Position numbers and translations under genes: made by a program. A stretch of 64,000 bases of DNA from Marinobacter sp. ANT_B65 (GTDB lineage: Bacteria > Pseudomonadota > Gammaproteobacteria > Pseudomonadales > Oleiphilaceae): contig NZ_NXGV01000003.1 of NCBI RefSeq assembly GCF_002407605.1, forward strand, positions 1 to 64,000, written 5' to 3'. Below are positions 30,489 through 40,646 of the stretch, piece by piece (position 1 is the stretch's first letter; each line of letters begins with the position of its first letter). The notes beneath the pieces were generated by a model. It saw only the letters and a list, made by a program, of their open reading frames with translations. It did no database searches and was not told the DNA's origin.

Positions 30489-31415
30489 ATGACCACCGCA
30501 TTTTTTTCCCATGATGACTGCAAGAAACATGACATGGGCCCAGAGCATCCCGAGAGCCCTGACCGCCTGGCAGCCATCATCAGTTACATTGCAGACACCG
30601 GGGTTGCTGAAAAGCTCGACTGGGTACGCCCGGAAGAAATCACCCGGGACCAGCTTTTAAACGTGCACCCGGAACGTTACCTGCAACAGCTCGACATGAT
30701 GCAGCCAACTCGTGGCCGGGTGTTTACTGATCCGGACACCGCCATGATGCCGGACACACTCCGTGCTGCAAAACTGGCTGCCGGTGCCAATGTTCAGGCC
30801 GTGGATATGGTCATGAGCAGCCAGGTTACCAATGCATTTATCTGCGCACGACCTCCCGGCCACCACGCTGAGCGCAGCAAATCCATGGGCTTTTGTTTTT
30901 ACAACAACATTGCTCTTGCAGCCATGCGGGCACTCAATTTCCATCATCTTGAGCGTGTAGCCATCGTTGACTTTGATGTGCATCAAGGAAATGGCACCGT
31001 GGACATTGTGAGCGGAGATGAACGCATACTGATGTGCTCGAGCTTCCAGCACCCGTTCTACCCGCACTCGCACGTGCACCGGCAAGCCGACAACATAGTG
31101 AACATTCCCATTGAAGCGGACTGTTCGGCTGAAACCTACCGTAAACAGGTAGAAGACGGCTGGATCAAACGCCTGAACGCATTTAAACCTCAGGTTGTTC
31201 TTATCTCTGCCGGATTTGACGCTCACCGCCTGGACCCGATGGGAGAACTCAATCTGGAGGTCGAGGATTTCCGATGGCTCACAGAAATGCTGGTGGGCAT
31301 TGCGAACGAACACAGTAACGACCGGATTATTTCGACGCTGGAAGGGGGTTACCACCTGAAAGCTCTGGCAGAGAGCGTGAACGCTCACCTGGAAGTATTG
31401 AGCTCGGTTTACTGA
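30489..31415 (+). CDS. Histone deacetylase family protein
   Basis: A 308-residue class-II-type arginase/deacetylase-fold enzyme. Zinc and catalytic motifs: HPESPDRLAAI, RPPGHHAERSKSMGFCFYNN, VDFDVHQGNGT (ligand Asp and His), and SAGFDAH, followed by STLEGGYHL. Bacterial members deacetylate acetyl-lysine or small acetyl-amines such as acetylpolyamines; the substrate is not readable here. Being divergent from a Pat-type acetyltransferase makes protein deacetylation a reasonable guess. Confidence 0.92.
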   Translation: MTTAFFSHDDCKKHDMGPEHPESPDRLAAIISYIADTGVAEKLDWVRPEEITRDQLLNVHPERYLQQLDMMQPTRGRVFTDPDTAMMPDTLRAAKLAAGANVQAVDMVMSSQVTNAFICARPPGHHAERSKSMGFCFYNNIALAAMRALNFHHLERVAIVDFDVHQGNGTVDIVSGDERILMCSSFQHPFYPHSHVHRQADNIVNIPIEADCSAETYRKQVEDGWIKRLNAFKPQVVLISAGFDAHRLDPMGELNLEVEDFRWLTEMLVGIANEHSNDRIISTLEGGYHLKALAESVNAHLEVLSSVY

Positions 31416-31433
31416 GGGCGGCCTGAAGTTGCG

Positions 31434-32351
31434 TTATCCGGCGGAAGCACCGCCATATCCATTGGCTTGCTGTAGCCCAGGCCGCTCGCCCTCGCGCTGA
31501 AGGCGAATCGTTGTGCGACGGTTATCAGCAGCTCGCCCGGACACCGGGTACTGGTCTCCGTGAGCTCTCACTGTAATCATGTCCGGGTCCACTCCGCGCC
31601 CCTTCAGATACTCAGCCACAACATTGGCACGCTCCTCAGACAATGCCCGGTTATCAATACGGTTTCCGATACGATCACTATGCCCATCTACAAATACGCG
31701 CTCTACCGTAATATCGGCCGCCAGATAGGCGACAATGTCGTCCAACAGGCCCATATCGGCTTCAGATAACGTCTTGCTCCCACTGGCAAACACTATTTTT
31801 GAACGCCCTATCTGATCGATATTTACCGGTAGAAGATTCGCAGCACAAGACCTGTAGCGCTGATACTGGCCATTGAAATTAATATTGGAAACCTGCACAC
31901 GGACCGGGCTTCCATCGTACCAGGAGGCACGGGTAACGGTTGGGCGCATTCCGTCGAGAAGGCTTTGCGCAAGAATCACCGCCTGGCGGGATTCAAGGGA
32001 TACCGGACGGTGCCCCTCAGATACGTGCACTACACCTACAGATTTTGGCGCTGTGCCCGGTCGCCACGCAGGCGCTTCAACAACTAACGAACCACGCCCA
32101 GGGCGCATAAGCCGGGATTCGGATTCAAGGAAAAATGAAAGGCTCTCTCCCGCCCTGTGGCTAAAAACGGCCCGGCCATAGCCTGGAACCTCATGCACCA
32201 AAGAACATTCGAAAACAGATTCAGAAAGATACCACTGGCTGTTTGAGATTCCGGCACCGTAACTTCCGGCCAGGCCTGATCCGGGCAAAAAGACGCCAAG
32301 AGCGAGTATGGCCAGCATATTCAGCGTTTTTTTGGGAAGGTCAGACACCAT
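31434..32351 (-). CDS. motY: Flagellar sodium-motor protein MotY (OmpA family)
   Basis: A 305-residue exported protein. The signal peptide is [17 protein letters not shown]. The MotY N-terminal domain starts [29 protein letters not shown] (split here as two parts). A C-terminal OmpA-like peptidoglycan-binding domain carries [15 protein letters not shown] and [10 protein letters not shown]. MotY forms the T-ring that anchors the stator around the flagellar basal body. The neighbourhood motY / pyrC / rnt is the same as in Pseudomonas. The ATG at 32351 is taken; a GTG 24 bases upstream is in frame, and neither has a strong ribosome site. Confidence 0.9.
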   Translation of the reverse strand: MVSDLPKKTLNMLAILALGVFLPGSGLAGSYGAGISNSQWYLSESVFECSLVHEVPGYGRAVFSHRAGESLSFFLESESRLMRPGRGSLVVEAPAWRPGTAPKSVGVVHVSEGHRPVSLESRQAVILAQSLLDGMRPTVTRASWYDGSPVRVQVSNINFNGQYQRYRSCAANLLPVNIDQIGRSKIVFASGSKTLSEADMGLLDDIVAYLAADITVERVFVDGHSDRIGNRIDNRALSEERANVVAEYLKGRGVDPDMITVRAHGDQYPVSGRAADNRRTTIRLQREGERPGLQQANGYGGASAG

Positions 32352-32603
32352 AAGAGTCCCATAAGAGCGCCCCACGGACGCAAGAGCAGTTATACCAGTG
32401 GTTCACGATGTTTCGTGCTTTCCATGTTTAACGGCACCCTCACAGCATTCTTTAGCTCACGAGAGGAAAAACAATCACTGGCGTGTTCTGTTATAATCTG
32501 CCAACTTTTTCAGTGCCAGAGCGCCGTTGAAAGTGAACACGCCTTTTCACGCCGCGTCTTACGCCCTTTATTGAACCTTTTGACGGTACCGCGGAATCAA
32601 ATC

Positions 32604-33635
32604 ATGACCGAACAGCTCACCCTTGTGCGCCCCGACGACTGGCACCTCCACGTTCGTGACGGCGATGTTCTTAAGGACGTTGTGCCGGCTACTGCTGCCT
32701 GCTTCGGCCGCGCGATCATCATGCCAAATCTCGTGCCACCGGTTACTAATGCCGCTGAAGCTTCAGCGTACCGGGATCGCGTACTGGCTGCGGCCAAAGG
32801 TACTGATTTCCGACCATTGATGGTGCTTTACCTTACAGAGTCCACTACACGCGAAGACATACTTGAGGCCAGAGCGGAAGGTGTTGTTGCTGCCAAGCTT
32901 TATCCAGCCGGAGCTACCACAAACTCCGCCTCTGGAGTGCAGGATATCCGCAACATCTATCCGGTACTGGAAACTATGGCAGACTGCGGCATGCTGCTGC
33001 TTGTCCATGGCGAAGTCACCGATGCAGACATTGATATTTTTGATCGGGAGAAGGTATTCCTTGACCGGGTTCTGGCGCCCACACTGCAAGCCTTCCCCAA
33101 CCTCAAGGTTGTGCTTGAGCACATTACCACCGCCGATTCTGTGGAGTTTGTGCAGCATCACCAGGGGGAAAATCTTGCCGCAACGCTTACACCCCAGCAC
33201 CTTATGTATAATCGCAACCATATGCTGGTGGGCGGGATTCGCCCTCACCTATACTGCCTTCCTGTTCTGAAACGCAACAGACACCAGCAAGCGCTGAGGG
33301 ACGCTGTTGCCAGCGGTGACAAGCGGTTCTTTCTGGGAACCGACTCGGCTCCTCATACAAAGGATCGGAAAGAGGCAGCCTGCGGCTGTGCGGGCTGCTA
33401 TTCAGCCTATGGCGCGATTGGACTCTATGCTGATATTTTTGAAGAACTTGGTATTCTTGACCGGCTGGAAGCATTTGCCAGCCTGAACGGCGCGGACTTC
33501 TATGGTCTGCCGCGAAATACCGGTACCATAACCCTGATGAGAAAACCTTGGACTATGCCCGGGGAATTACCCTTGGCGGGTGGTACCATCGTTCCGCTGA
33601 AAGCTGGCGAAACCATCAACTGGCGTTTGGCGTAA
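32604..33635 (+). CDS. pyrC: Dihydroorotase
   Basis: PyrC closes carbamoyl-aspartate to dihydroorotate in pyrimidine synthesis. The 343-residue protein is the class II, E. coli-like type. It has the metal motif [11 protein letters not shown], the carboxylated-lysine region [12 protein letters not shown], histidines in VHGEVTD and [12 protein letters not shown], and the catalytic aspartate in [11 protein letters not shown]. The ATG at 32604 matches the family N-terminus. TATAAT at 32492-32497 is a possible -10 box, giving a leader of about 100 bases. It is 43 bases upstream of rnt. Confidence 0.96.
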   Translation: MTEQLTLVRPDDWHLHVRDGDVLKDVVPATAACFGRAIIMPNLVPPVTNAAEASAYRDRVLAAAKGTDFRPLMVLYLTESTTREDILEARAEGVVAAKLYPAGATTNSASGVQDIRNIYPVLETMADCGMLLLVHGEVTDADIDIFDREKVFLDRVLAPTLQAFPNLKVVLEHITTADSVEFVQHHQGENLAATLTPQHLMYNRNHMLVGGIRPHLYCLPVLKRNRHQQALRDAVASGDKRFFLGTDSAPHTKDRKEAACGCAGCYSAYGAIGLYADIFEELGILDRLEAFASLNGADFYGLPRNTGTITLMRKPWTMPGELPLAGGTIVPLKAGETINWRLA

Positions 33636-33678
33636 TTTTCCTACGACTTCCTGATAAACAGCCACGACCGGAGCCTTA

Positions 33679-34347
33679 GTGACTGACGAAAACAGACAAC
33701 TGCACCCCCAATCGCACCCCATGTCCCGCAGATTCCGCGGCTTTTTACCCATTGTGGTCGATGTGGAGACCGGTGGGTTCAATCCGGAACGTGATGCTCT
33801 GCTGGAAATTGCTGCGGTGATACTGACCATGGACGACGACGGTCGTTTGCGGCGTGCTGAAACCCATTTGCAGCAGATCGATCCGTTTGAAGGGGCCAAT
33901 CTTGAGCAATCTGCGCTGGATTTCACGGGGATCGACCCCTGGAACCCGGAGCGTGAAGCCGTTCCCGAGCGCGAAGGCCTGAGCGAAATCTTCGGCCCCA
34001 TCCGGAAAGCGATCAAGGCAAACGACTGCAAGCGCGCAATCCTGGTGGGCCACAACGCAACCTTCGATCACAACTTCGTATTTGCTGCGGCACGGCGGGC
34101 GGAAATCAACCGGAACCCGTTCCACCCCTTCTCCACGTTCGACACGGCTACCCTTGCCGGTCTGGCTTATGGCCACACGGTTCTGGCCCAGGCCTGTAAG
34201 CTGGCAGGCATTCCGTTCAACAACAAAGAAGCTCACTCCGCGGCCTACGATGCAGAAAAAACAGCCGATCTGTTCTGCGGCATCGTAAATCGCTGGCAAG
34301 AGCTGGGCGGGTTTCCGCCACCAATGATTTCAGATGAAGCTGAATAG
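33679..34347 (+). CDS. rnt: Ribonuclease T
   Basis: RNase T is the DEDD exonuclease that trims the 3' ends of tRNAs and other stable RNAs. The 222-residue protein shows the exonuclease motifs: [32 protein letters not shown], and the late [14 protein letters not shown]. The start is a GTG with GGAG eight bases upstream. It probably shares a transcript with pyrC, ended by the hairpin at 34385-34407. Confidence 0.95.
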   Translation: MTDENRQLHPQSHPMSRRFRGFLPIVVDVETGGFNPERDALLEIAAVILTMDDDGRLRRAETHLQQIDPFEGANLEQSALDFTGIDPWNPEREAVPEREGLSEIFGPIRKAIKANDCKRAILVGHNATFDHNFVFAAARRAEINRNPFHPFSTFDTATLAGLAYGHTVLAQACKLAGIPFNNKEAHSAAYDAEKTADLFCGIVNRWQELGGFPPPMISDEAE

Positions 34348-34384
34348 AACAGCCACTAGTTCAATAAATAACACCTACAAAAAA

Positions 34385-34407
34385 CCGCGCTTTAAGCGCG
34401 GTTTTTT
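34385..34407. terminator. Bidirectional rho-independent terminator
   Basis: CCGCGC and GCGCGG pair around a short TTTAA loop, flanked by A-runs on the left and TTTTTT on the right. It serves rnt (plus) and can serve the fatty acyl-CoA reductase gene (minus), which ends at 34433. Confidence 0.9.
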
Positions 34408-34432
34408 GTTTCAAGATTACAAAGAATACTAT

Positions 34433-36418
34433 TTACCAGTGAATGCCCCGCATCACAGCTGCGAATGCAACCTGTTCCGTAGACACCTTGGGCCGCTCAA
34501 TAACCTTGCCGCCAACTCCCGGGGACGAATCCGGGAACATGCGATACCCGGTGTTCATCACAATTTCGCCCATCTTGGGCGCCAGAGCATGCAGCACCTG
34601 AGCAAAAATGCCAAGGCGTGTAGCAATACGCTTGGGGCGGTCAATAATCGCACTCGTCACCAAATCCGCAGCTTCTTCCGGCGTAAGCGTCGGTACAGAA
34701 TCGTAGATCTTGGTGGGAGCAATCATCGGCGTTTTTACCAATGGCATATTAATAGTAGTAAACGTCACGTTCCTGTCTGACCATTCAGAAGCAGCGCACC
34801 GGCTGAATGCATCCAGTGCCGACTTTGATGCAACATAAGCCGAGAAGCGCGGTGCGTTAGTAAGCACACCAATGGAAGATATGTTAACCACATGCCCCCG
34901 ATTACGCTCCAACATAGAGGGAGCAAACCCCATAATCAGACGCACGGAGCCAAAGTAGTTCAATTGCATGGTACGTTCAAAATCATGGAAGCGATCGAAC
35001 GACAACGACAGCGAACGACGAATCGAGCGCCCGGCATTATTCACCAGCACATCAACGTGACCGTGATTCTCCAGAACGGTCTTCACAAACCGGTCGCAGT
35101 CCTCCATATCAGAAAAATCACACTGGTAGGCATGTACGATGCCACCCATCGCTTCCAGAGATGCGCTCACCTCGTCCAGTTTTGCCTTGGTACGGGCACC
35201 AATCACCAGAATAGCGCCAGCTTCCGCCAGTTTTTCAGCCGTCGCCAGACCAATACCTGAAGTAGCACCGGTTATCACACACACCTTACCTTCAACCGTG
35301 CCCTTGAGAGTGCGGTCCTTGAACAGGTCAGGATCAAGATGACGCTCCCAGAAATCCCAGATCACAGGTGCAAAGTCTTTCAGGCGAGGTACTTCTATAC
35401 CTGTTCCTTTCAGCGCACGCTCGGTTTCACGGGCATCAAAACGCGTGGGATAGTTGATAAAGGACAGCACAGAACTCGGGATGCCCATATCATCCAGCAC
35501 AGCGCTTGTCAGCCGCTTCACCGGTGGCAGGTTTTTCAGGCTCTGGCGAATAAACGGGGGAACAAAGCCGAACATACGCGAATCTATACGCATGCCCATT
35601 TTAGGCGCATGACCGGCCTCACAGAATATGTTGAGAATCTCGCCCACTTTGTAAGGGTCGGTATCCACCAGGTGGAAGCACTTGCCGTCTTCGCCATCCA
35701 GATGCGCAATGTGATCCATCGCATCGACAACAAAGTCCACCGGGACAACGTTCAGACGCCCGCCTTCAACCCCGATCGTCGGTACCCACTGGGGCAAGGT
35801 ACGACGGATTTTCTGGATCATTTTGAAGAAATAATACGGGCCGTCGACCTTATCCATCTCCCCGGTTTCCGAGTGGCCAATCACCATGCCCGGGCGGTAT
35901 ATCCGGAATGGTACCCTGCACTCTTCACGGACAACTTTTTCGGACTCGTGCTTGGTCTTAAGATACGGATGATCCAGCTTCTCCGCTTCTTCGAACATAT
36001 CCTCCCGAAAAATACCTTTGAACAAACCCGCAGCCGCAATCGACGAAACATGATGGAAATGTTTCACTTTCATGGCTTCGGCAGCATTAACTGCGGCCCT
36101 GGTTCCATCAATGTTCGCGGCCTGCTGGGATTCCTCATCGGCCCCCATATCGTAAACAGCGGCCAGATGAAAAAAGTGGTCGACCTTTCCAGTCAGGGAT
36201 TTCAGGGTTTTGGCGTCAATACCCAGATTGTCGCTGGTCAGGTCTCCAATCACGGCATTAACACGGGACTCATCCACGCCCCAACGCGCTCTGAGTGCGT
36301 CAAGTTTGTCACGGGACTGCTCCCGCACCAGCAGATGCACGGTACCACCGCGTGCCAGAAGTTTTTCCACAAGGAAACGGCCAATAAACCCGGTACCACC
36401 GGTCAGGAAATAATCCAT
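34433..36418 (-). CDS. Alcohol-forming fatty acyl-CoA reductase (two-domain)
   Basis: This enzyme reduces fatty acyl-CoA all the way to fatty alcohol with NADPH, supplying alcohol for wax-ester storage. At 661 residues and in sequence it closely matches, from memory, the characterised M. aquaeolei VT8 reductase (Maqu_2220). The N-terminal reductase domain carries FLTGGTGFIGRFLVEKLL and YLKTKHESEK. A linker with FINYPTRFDARE follows. The second SDR domain starts near residue 370 with VITGATSGIGLATAEK and has FSAYVASKSALDAF. Monocistronic, with a terminator downstream and a perfect palindrome near its probable promoter. No wax-ester synthase gene lies in the window. Confidence 0.95.
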   Translation of the reverse strand: MDYFLTGGTGFIGRFLVEKLLARGGTVHLLVREQSRDKLDALRARWGVDESRVNAVIGDLTSDNLGIDAKTLKSLTGKVDHFFHLAAVYDMGADEESQQAANIDGTRAAVNAAEAMKVKHFHHVSSIAAAGLFKGIFREDMFEEAEKLDHPYLKTKHESEKVVREECRVPFRIYRPGMVIGHSETGEMDKVDGPYYFFKMIQKIRRTLPQWVPTIGVEGGRLNVVPVDFVVDAMDHIAHLDGEDGKCFHLVDTDPYKVGEILNIFCEAGHAPKMGMRIDSRMFGFVPPFIRQSLKNLPPVKRLTSAVLDDMGIPSSVLSFINYPTRFDARETERALKGTGIEVPRLKDFAPVIWDFWERHLDPDLFKDRTLKGTVEGKVCVITGATSGIGLATAEKLAEAGAILVIGARTKAKLDEVSASLEAMGGIVHAYQCDFSDMEDCDRFVKTVLENHGHVDVLVNNAGRSIRRSLSLSFDRFHDFERTMQLNYFGSVRLIMGFAPSMLERNRGHVVNISSIGVLTNAPRFSAYVASKSALDAFSRCAASEWSDRNVTFTTINMPLVKTPMIAPTKIYDSVPTLTPEEAADLVTSAIIDRPKRIATRLGIFAQVLHALAPKMGEIVMNTGYRMFPDSSPGVGGKVIERPKVSTEQVAFAAVMRGIHW

Positions 36419-36482
36419 CGATAATCCACCCTGCTTGTTGCTCTATTGTTGTCTGTTCACACCGGCCTTATTAGACCATAGT

Positions 36483-36511
36483 CTTATACAGGCTCAATGC
36501 CGCCGGCATTG
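36483..36511 (-). promoter_or_regulatory. Putative promoter and operator of the fatty acyl-CoA reductase gene
   Basis: CAATGCCGCCGGCATTG (36495-36511) is a perfect 7-3-7 inverted repeat, 77 bases upstream of the ATG. On the minus strand TATAAG (36483-36488) follows directly as a possible -10 box, so a protein on the palindrome would cover the -35 region. The rest of the 373-base gap (36419-36791) is AT-rich around 36565-36595 and shows nothing else I can name. Confidence 0.4.
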
Positions 36512-36791
36512 TACTTAAATGCAACTTACATGTATCGGCGTTCTCAGAAAAAACACTACGCAACCAATTGTTTTAAATATATTTATTTATTTCTGGACCG
36601 ACGACCGCGCCTGTTTATCCTGCCGACACACTGGATTTTAGACTAGCACAGTAATTGGCACCCGCCCTCCCCGGTGATGAATTACCGCAAAGCAATGAAA
36701 CAGCCTGCCAGCAATGCGATAATCTGGAACTTGTTGCCTTTTCAGGCGTCAACTCTTTCCATAGACCAAGCAACATGCCGGAATCCAGATA

Positions 36792-37091
36792 ATGCAAAAT
36801 GACAATCCGAACACCGAACGCTACATCGCTATTGCCCGCGCCTGCCTGAAAGCCATCAACGACACGACAAAGAACGCCGGAGATCGGGAACAGAAAATTC
36901 AGGCGGTTTACCAGGCTATCGACACTGCGTTCCAGGCAGAATTTACTGAATACCGGCAGTCTGTTGCGATTATGGCCACCGTTCTGGAACGTATTGCATC
37001 CGGACAACTCGATGCAGATCAGGCGGCAGATCTGGCCCGAAAAACGCTGGATCAACAGCCGGAAAACACCCGCAATGCAATGATGCACTGA
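36792..37091 (+). CDS. Conserved-looking hypothetical protein (99 residues)
   Basis: A small, soluble, helix-rich protein of 99 residues without signal peptide or cysteines. It contains an acidic/amide-rich pattern and a final helix SGQLDADQAADLARKTLDQQ. I do not recognise a family. The ATG has a weak GGAAT site about ten bases upstream. The next gene, an M16 protease on the same strand, starts 80 bases later. The opposite-strand frame over the same region lacks coding character. Confidence 0.6.
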   Translation: MQNDNPNTERYIAIARACLKAINDTTKNAGDREQKIQAVYQAIDTAFQAEFTEYRQSVAIMATVLERIASGQLDADQAADLARKTLDQQPENTRNAMMH

Positions 37092-37171
37092 GTGGAGCAG
37101 ACCCCCATCTTCAGCAGTCAGTGCAAGCAAAAGCACGTCTTAAACGCCTTTAACCGGATGACAGAGACCCT

Positions 37172-40024
37172 ATGCAAATCGGTAATCACTTGAATGCCCG
37201 AATACAGGTGCTATCAGCAAATGTGTTTGCGCTGCTTTTCCTGTTATTTGTGAGCTCCCTTGCCAGTGCAGCGCAAACACCGGACAAGAGCCCCAACGAT
37301 AAGAACGACTACCGTTTCATCGAACTGGATAATGGCTTGAAAGCCATTCTGGTATCCGACAAGAATGCAGAAAAAGCTGCCGCATCCATGAACGTAGCCA
37401 TTGGCAGCGGGGATGACCCCAAAGAGCGGGAAGGCATCGCCCACTTTCTGGAACACATGCTCTTTCTCGGCACCGAAAAGTACCCCAAAGCCGGTGAATA
37501 CCAGCAGTTCATCAAAACGCACGGCGGCAGCCACAACGCTTTTACCGCGTTTCGCAACACCAACTATTTTTTCGATATCCAGGCAGACTATCTTGAGCCT
37601 GCACTGGATCGTTTTGCCCAACAGTTTGCTGCCCCCCTGTTTACTCCTGAGTTGGTCGAGCGCGAACGCCACGCCGTTCATTCAGAGTTCCGGGCTAAAC
37701 AAAAAGAAGACGGGCGTCGCTTCTATTCCGTCAAAAAAGCTACCAGTAATCCTGAGCATGCCTTTCACCAGTTCGCCGTCGGCAACCTGACTACTCTGGA
37801 AAATACCGAAGACAATCCCCTTCGACCTGACCTGATCGAGTTCTGGCAAACCCATTACTCCGCCAACCTCATGACTCTTGCGGTCTACGGCCCGCAATCG
37901 CTGGACAAGCTGGAAACCACAGTGCGCGCACGCTTTGGCACGATTGAGAACCGCCACCTGAAGCCGAGGGCACACACAGCAAGCCTGCTTGAAACCGAAA
38001 AACTACCAGCACTGGTAACAGCAAAAGCCATCAAAGATGTCCGCAGCCTGTCGTTATCCTTCCCGATTCCATCCCAGCAGAAAAATTACCGCACCAAGCC
38101 CGCAAGCTATGTCTCCAACCTGCTTGGGCATGAGGGCCCGGGGAGCCTTTTCGATGTGCTCAAAAAGAGCGGCCTTGCCGATAGCCTTTCAGCAGGCATT
38201 GGTATGGATACCGGCGAAAATGCCACGCTGGACATCAGCATGGCCCTGACACCCGAGGGCCTGAGCCGGTACGAAGAAATCCTGCCTCTGGTCTTCAAAT
38301 ACATCGACATCATTCGTGAACGAGGCATCGACCAGCAACGTTTTCAAGAAATGCAGCGCCTGGCCCAAATTGATTTTCGCTTTCGTGAACAAGGCGAACC
38401 GGTTCATGAAGCCATGCGTCTGTCGAGCCAACTCCAGGATTACCCCGCAGATGTCCTTCTCAGTGCGCCCTGGCTGATGGAGCGTTACGCTCCGGATCAA
38501 TACAACGAAATCCTCGACAGGCTAACTCCCGATAACGTGATGGCCTATTTGCTGGCACCGGAACCAAAGCTCACAAACCCAAACCTGACTCAGTGGTACG
38601 ACACCCCCTGGCAGATCGAACCCCTGAATGCAGAATATCTCCGGACCAAGGCACCAGAAGCCCTGACGAAAGCACTTCGGCTACCCTTACCAAATCCATT
38701 TGTGCCTGAAAATCTCGCCATGGTATCCGGCAACACCATGAACAAGCCTGAACTCCTGGGCAACCAGGACAGCATGGCGATCTGGTTTGCACGGGACACT
38801 CGCTTTAACACACCAAAGGCCAACGTATTCTTCAGCCTGCGCACCCCGGCTGTCCGCGCATCCGCACGCAGTCACGTTTTAACAAAGCTGCTTATAGACA
38901 GCATCAATAACAACCTGAACGCCTGGGCCTATTCCGCCCGCCTTGCCGGACTGGATTACAGCATCTATCCACACTTGCGCGGCATTACTGTGCGGGTTGG
39001 TGGTTACACGGACAAACTGCACACGCTGATGAACCGCATCCTGATGCAGATTGCCACTCCGGAAGTAACCCGGCAGCGGTTTGATATTGCCCGACAAAAC
39101 CTGATAGACAGCCTGCAGAACAAAGCCAAAAACCGTCCGGTTGAACAGACATCAAGGTTCATCCAGACGGCCCTGCTTGAGGACACCTGGAGCACTAAAG
39201 AAAAACTGCAAGCTGCCAGAGAAGTGACTCTTGACGACCTTATATCCTTTGCCAACGCCCTGCTTTCGGAAGTAGACCCGGTGCTACTGGCTCATGGCAA
39301 TATTACAGAAGCCTATGCACTGAACCTGGCACAGCAGGTTAATGCTGTTGTTCTGGGCAAGAGTGACTTGGTAGATGTTGAGCGCAGCCGTGTACACAGG
39401 CTTCCTGAAAACGAAATGCTGGTTTCTCTGAATGTAGACCACCCTGATACGGGATATACGCTTTACTCTCAGGGCAGGAACACCAGCTTTGAAGAGCGCG
39501 CCCGGTTCCGCCTGCTGGCACAGATTATAAGCAGTCCTTTTTATGAGGATATCCGCACCACCCGCCAGCTTGGCTACATTGTGTACGCCACACCTTTTGA
39601 GCTGCTCGAAACCCCAGGCCTAGGCTTTGTGGTTCAATCCCCTACCGCCAGCCAGGAAGAAATAGATCAGGCGGTTCGCGAGTTTGCCAAACGCTATGAG
39701 GAAGTCCTTGGTAATCTGGACGAGGAGCGCCTGAGCCGGGAAAAGCAGGCGGTGATCAGCAGCATACTGGATCAGGATCGTCAGCTGGGAGAGATTTCAG
39801 GTCGCTACTGGCGCGAGATTGACCGGGGCTCAGATAGCTTTGACTCCCGCGAGAAGCTCGCAGAAGCGGTCAAAGCGGTAAGCCTTGAAGATCTGAAGAC
39901 TACCTATAGGGATGCAGTGTTAAACAGAGACAGGGCAATACGTGCCGTAACTGGCGGGGAAGGCCTGAGTGCTTATAAAGCACGGGAACTTGTCCGGAAG
40001 CAGCCGCCGGTCACAGCAAAGTAA
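37172..40024 (+). CDS. Insulinase/pitrilysin-type M16 zinc protease, secreted
   Basis: A 950-residue M16A metalloprotease. The signal peptide is LSANVFALLFLLFVSSLASA. The inverted zinc motif HFLEH sits near residue 91, with the distal glutamate in ERERHAVHSEF. Four half-domains follow, including the C-terminal RQLGYIVYATPFE substrate-binding segment typical of pitrilysin. It resembles E. coli protease III (Ptr), which cuts short peptides in the periplasm. No obvious partner gene. It is convergent with the glycosyltransferase gene at 40011, overlapping by 14 bases at the stop codons. Confidence 0.93.
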   Translation: MQIGNHLNARIQVLSANVFALLFLLFVSSLASAAQTPDKSPNDKNDYRFIELDNGLKAILVSDKNAEKAAASMNVAIGSGDDPKEREGIAHFLEHMLFLGTEKYPKAGEYQQFIKTHGGSHNAFTAFRNTNYFFDIQADYLEPALDRFAQQFAAPLFTPELVERERHAVHSEFRAKQKEDGRRFYSVKKATSNPEHAFHQFAVGNLTTLENTEDNPLRPDLIEFWQTHYSANLMTLAVYGPQSLDKLETTVRARFGTIENRHLKPRAHTASLLETEKLPALVTAKAIKDVRSLSLSFPIPSQQKNYRTKPASYVSNLLGHEGPGSLFDVLKKSGLADSLSAGIGMDTGENATLDISMALTPEGLSRYEEILPLVFKYIDIIRERGIDQQRFQEMQRLAQIDFRFREQGEPVHEAMRLSSQLQDYPADVLLSAPWLMERYAPDQYNEILDRLTPDNVMAYLLAPEPKLTNPNLTQWYDTPWQIEPLNAEYLRTKAPEALTKALRLPLPNPFVPENLAMVSGNTMNKPELLGNQDSMAIWFARDTRFNTPKANVFFSLRTPAVRASARSHVLTKLLIDSINNNLNAWAYSARLAGLDYSIYPHLRGITVRVGGYTDKLHTLMNRILMQIATPEVTRQRFDIARQNLIDSLQNKAKNRPVEQTSRFIQTALLEDTWSTKEKLQAAREVTLDDLISFANALLSEVDPVLLAHGNITEAYALNLAQQVNAVVLGKSDLVDVERSRVHRLPENEMLVSLNVDHPDTGYTLYSQGRNTSFEERARFRLLAQIISSPFYEDIRTTRQLGYIVYATPFELLETPGLGFVVQSPTASQEEIDQAVREFAKRYEEVLGNLDEERLSREKQAVISSILDQDRQLGEISGRYWREIDRGSDSFDSREKLAEAVKAVSLEDLKTTYRDAVLNRDRAIRAVTGGEGLSAYKARELVRKQPPVTAK

Positions 40025-40646
40025 GCTGAAAGCGCGCCCAGTCCTCCGGCTCATCCACATCCCAACGGGGCTCCAGCAAACTAACGCTGAGCCCCAGCTT
40101 CTTTAACCTTTCGCAAGTCTGTTCCAGCACACTTTCCGTGCCCCACTCGATACCATCGAGCATATGGGGCACTACCCGGCGTGCACCAATCAATACATAG
40201 CCACCGTCGTCTGAAGGCCCCAGAACCACATCGTATTCCTGCAGGCGAGCTATAGCCTGATGCACATACTCCGATTCAACCGACGGACAATCACTTCCCA
40301 CAATCAAAGCATGGGTGTGGGACTCAAGGCCGGCACCAAGGGCGCCAAGCATCCGAACACCCAGGTTGGGGCCCTGTTGTATATTCTGTTCCAGGCCCCG
40401 TTGCTCAATAGTGCGGACAAGTTCCTGCGCATCCGCAGGAACTGATTCCACGTTTCTGTCCCACCAGAACTGCACAGGAAGCCCCGACCTACAGAGGTTA
40501 TCCAGTACTGCGTTCGTAAGGGCCAGGTGCGCATTCAGCGCCCCGGAAACCCCAAGCGCAGGAATAAGGCGTGTTTTGACCCGGCCCGCTTCCGGCCATT
40601 TAGCGAATTGCATCAACAGAGAATGTGAGGTTTCAGTCTGAGCCAT
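40011..40646 (-). CDS. TIGR04282-type (DUF2064) glycosyltransferase-like protein
   Basis: A 211-residue protein of the family named arsenosugar biosynthesis glycosyltransferase (TIGR04282/DUF2064). Family marks are LLMQFAKWPEAGRVKTRL, LIVGSDCPSV, and VVLGPSDDGGYVLIG, which resemble nucleotide-diphosphate-sugar binding sites. The ATG at 40646 fits the family start; the longer frame to 40865 lies inside the next gene. It overlaps the TIGR04283-type gene by 14 bases, so the pair is coupled. The arsenosugar role is a family label; no arsenic genes occur in the window. Confidence 0.88.
   Translation of the reverse strand: MAQTETSHSLLMQFAKWPEAGRVKTRLIPALGVSGALNAHLALTNAVLDNLCRSGLPVQFWWDRNVESVPADAQELVRTIEQRGLEQNIQQGPNLGVRMLGALGAGLESHTHALIVGSDCPSVESEYVHQAIARLQEYDVVLGPSDDGGYVLIGARRVVPHMLDGIEWGTESVLEQTCERLKKLGLSVSLLEPRWDVDEPEDWARFQLTLL

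Noticed and set aside
35339..36424. 361-codon plus-strand frame inside the fatty acyl-CoA reductase gene
   Set aside because: Shadow of a gene with clear homology. The translation is histidine- and arginine-rich with no domain.
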